Positions 62,528 through 64,000 of a stretch of 64,000 bases of DNA are shown piece after piece. Numbering within the stretch: position 1 is the first letter of the stretch; every line of letters starts with the position of its first letter. The position numbers and the translations under genes are program-made. The notes under the pieces were generated by a model that did no database searches, was not told the origin of the DNA, and saw nothing but the letters and a program-made list of their open reading frames with translations. The stretch lies in contig NZ_FNEI01000007.1 of NCBI RefSeq assembly GCF_900099975.1, positions 117,157 through 181,156 on the forward strand, written 5' to 3'. This DNA comes from Arthrobacter cupressi (lineage in GTDB: Bacteria > Actinomycetota > Actinomycetes > Actinomycetales > Micrococcaceae).

Positions 62528-63439
62528 ATGAAGAAGTACCTGACCGGTTTCACCCTCGCGGCAGTCGCCGCCATCACCCTGAGCGCCTGCGGCGGCGGGG
62601 ACCCCATGAGCTCGTCCACCACCCCGGCAGGAGGTTCGGGCGAGAGCATCATCGTCGGTTCGGCCGACTTCCCGGAAAGCCAGCTGATCGCCAAGATCTA
62701 CGCCGAGGCCCTGAAGGCCAAGGGCATCCAGGTCACGGAGAAGCCGAGCATCGGCAGCCGCGAGGTCACTATCCCCGCCCTCAAGGACGGGTCCATCGAC
62801 CTCATGCCCGAATACGGCGGCGCATTGCTGCAGTACCTCGATTCCAAGACCAAGGCAGTTAGCTCCGAGGACGTCACCAAGGACCTTGCCACGAAGATTC
62901 CCGCGGGCCTGACCCTCCTCACTGCCTCCGAGGCGGAGGACAAGGACGTCCTGGCGGTCAAGAAGGAAACCGCCGAGAAGTACAACCTCAAGACCATCGA
63001 GGACATCAAGCCTGTGGCCAAGGAACTCGTCCTGGGCGGCCCGCCGGAGTGGAAGACCCGCCTGAACGGCGTGGCCGGGCTGAAGTCCGTTTACGGCCTT
63101 GAGTTCAAGGAATTCTCAGCGCTCGACGCCGGCGGGCCGCTGACGCTGAACGCCCTCCTTTCCGGGCAGGTCCAGGTCGCCGACCTCTTCAGCACGGACC
63201 CCGCGCTGAAGGACAACAACCTGGTGGCCCTCGAAGACAACAAGAACCTGTTCCTGTCCGAGAACATCGTGCCGGTCATCAACGCCAAGAAGTCCACGGA
63301 CGTCGTCAAGGAAACCCTGAACAAGGTCTCCGCGGCGCTGACCACCGAGGACCTCATCTCAATGAACGGCCGCGTGGCCAAGTTCGAAGACATCGGTGAA
63401 ATCGCCAAGGAATGGCTCAAGTCCAAGAACCTGGGCTGA
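62528..63439 (+). CDS. ABC transporter substrate-binding lipoprotein (OpuC/OsmF type)
   Basis: The 303-residue binding protein has a lipoprotein signal ending LSACGGG. IIVGSADFPESQLIAKIYAEALKAKG and IDLMPEYGGALLQYL are the quaternary-amine/betaine-binding family signatures. GPLTLNALLSGQVQVADLFSTDPAL is the hinge region. ATG 62528 has CAGGAGAG upstream; the frame is open to 62495. In a hut operon such proteins can bind histidine or a betaine such as ergothioneine, trimethylhistidine or proline betaine. The ligand is unproven. hutU starts 31 bases after its stop. Confidence 0.9.
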   Translation: MKKYLTGFTLAAVAAITLSACGGGDPMSSSTTPAGGSGESIIVGSADFPESQLIAKIYAEALKAKGIQVTEKPSIGSREVTIPALKDGSIDLMPEYGGALLQYLDSKTKAVSSEDVTKDLATKIPAGLTLLTASEAEDKDVLAVKKETAEKYNLKTIEDIKPVAKELVLGGPPEWKTRLNGVAGLKSVYGLEFKEFSALDAGGPLTLNALLSGQVQVADLFSTDPALKDNNLVALEDNKNLFLSENIVPVINAKKSTDVVKETLNKVSAALTTEDLISMNGRVAKFEDIGEIAKEWLKSKNLG

Positions 63440-63470
63440 TCCCGCTCGTTTGTTATAGAGGAAGAAAGAA

Positions 63471-64000
63471 ATGACTGCAGATTTCACTACCGGAACCCGC
63501 CCGGTGAAGGCCCCCCGCGGTACGGAGCTGTCCGCGAAGAGCTGGCAGACCGAGGCGCCGTTGCGCATGTTGATGAACAACCTGGACCCGGAGGTTGCCG
63601 AGCACCCCGAGGACTTGGTGGTTTACGGCGGCACGGGCCGTGCTGCCCGCTCGTGGAAGGCGTTCGACGCCATTTCGGCGACCTTGAAGGACATGGAGGA
63701 GGACGAGACCCTGCTGGTGCAGTCCGGCAAGCCGGTGGGTGTCTTCCGCACGAACAAGTGGGCACCGCGGGTGCTGATCGCCAACTCCAACCTCGTGGGT
63801 GACTGGGCGACGTGGCCGGAGTTCCGGCGCCTGGAGGCCGAGGGCCTGATGATGTACGGGCAGATGACTGCCGGGTCGTGGATTTACATCGGTACCCAGG
63901 GCATCCTGCAGGGCACGTATGAGACCTTCGCCGCCGTGGGCAACAAGCTCAAAGCTGAGGGCCGCCACCCGGCACCGGCCGCGGAGGGTTCCACCGAAGG
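63471..64000 (+). CDS. hutU: Urocanate hydratase, N-terminal part (cut by the window edge)
   Basis: The frame from ATG 63471, with GAGGAAG upstream, stays open to the last base and encodes 176 residues. It matches the urocanase N-terminal domain: [62 protein letters not shown] and [23 protein letters not shown], the NAD-binding approach. The enzyme hydrates urocanate to imidazolone propionate. It continues the regulator-transporter operon, and hutH and hutI are expected beyond the edge. Confidence 0.95.
   Translation, partial: MTADFTTGTRPVKAPRGTELSAKSWQTEAPLRMLMNNLDPEVAEHPEDLVVYGGTGRAARSWKAFDAISATLKDMEEDETLLVQSGKPVGVFRTNKWAPRVLIANSNLVGDWATWPEFRRLEAEGLMMYGQMTAGSWIYIGTQGILQGTYETFAAVGNKLKAEGRHPAPAAEGSTE

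Overview
The window looks like a chromosomal segment of a high-GC Gram-positive bacterium of the Micrococcaceae, most probably Arthrobacter or a close relative (Pseudarthrobacter, Paenarthrobacter). The reasons are very high GC with strong GC3 bias, frequent GTG starts, ATGA/GTGA start-stop overlaps, several apparently leaderless genes with a TANNNT hexamer 6-8 bases before the start, and many carbohydrate and amino-acid uptake operons. No rRNA, tRNA, CRISPR array, prophage or intact transposase was seen. The genus is inferred from protein style, not from a search.

Layout. 1-8.5 kb: the C-terminal end of a lipase-like hydrolase, a holin-like membrane protein, hisC, a three-gene 2-oxo-acid dehydrogenase operon (E1 alpha, E1 beta, E2) behind tandem palindromes, a small membrane protein, and an aminotransferase/universal-stress-protein pair. 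8.6-12.9 kb: a 57-base hairpin repeat, an unrecognised two-gene unit (soluble protein plus small membrane protein), a GerMN lipoprotein, and a frameshifted FMN reductase divergent from a TetR regulator. 13-20 kb: a Dpp/Opp-type ABC importer with a fused double ATPase, then a Gfo/Idh/MocA dehydrogenase. 20.2-23.5 kb: a MerR-controlled aldo/keto reductase, alanine dehydrogenase and a double zinc-finger protein.

23.8-31.6 kb is an accessory catabolic island that appears less GC3-biased than its surroundings. It encodes an MFS transporter, an OtnC-like decarboxylase, an OtnK kinase, an Asp/Glu-racemase-fold protein, a cupin, a LysR regulator, a sarcosine-oxidase-family flavoenzyme and a HAD hydrolase. 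Three near-identical 19-base sites sit before its transcription units, and two of those units share a whole promoter-leader. A 36-base direct repeat (34/36), derived from the C-terminal end of a D-lactate-dehydrogenase-like gene, lies at both edges. The right edge also carries an in-frame LysR/Fe-S chimera. This is the most likely undescribed system here.

32.4-35.8 kb: dctA with a PucR-type regulator, a small membrane protein and an excisionase-like DNA-binding protein. 35.9-48.5 kb: a fructan-use locus with a LacI repressor on two palindromic operators, a complete Opp-type ABC importer, a cytoplasmic GH32 enzyme and a large secreted GH32 levanase. Two 60-base hairpins with compensating base changes flank the levanase gene. 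48.5-56.1 kb: a phosphoribosyltransferase remnant, a MoaF-family protein divergent from an SDR, an amino-acid permease, a MarR/MFS efflux pair and a sugar porter.

56.4-64 kb: a histidine-utilisation locus. hutF overlaps an M20 amidohydrolase gene that may replace hutG. An IclR regulator, a betaine-type ABC importer and the start of hutU are transcribed the other way. The two divergent promoters carry the same 16-base element across their -10 regions, in inverted orientation.
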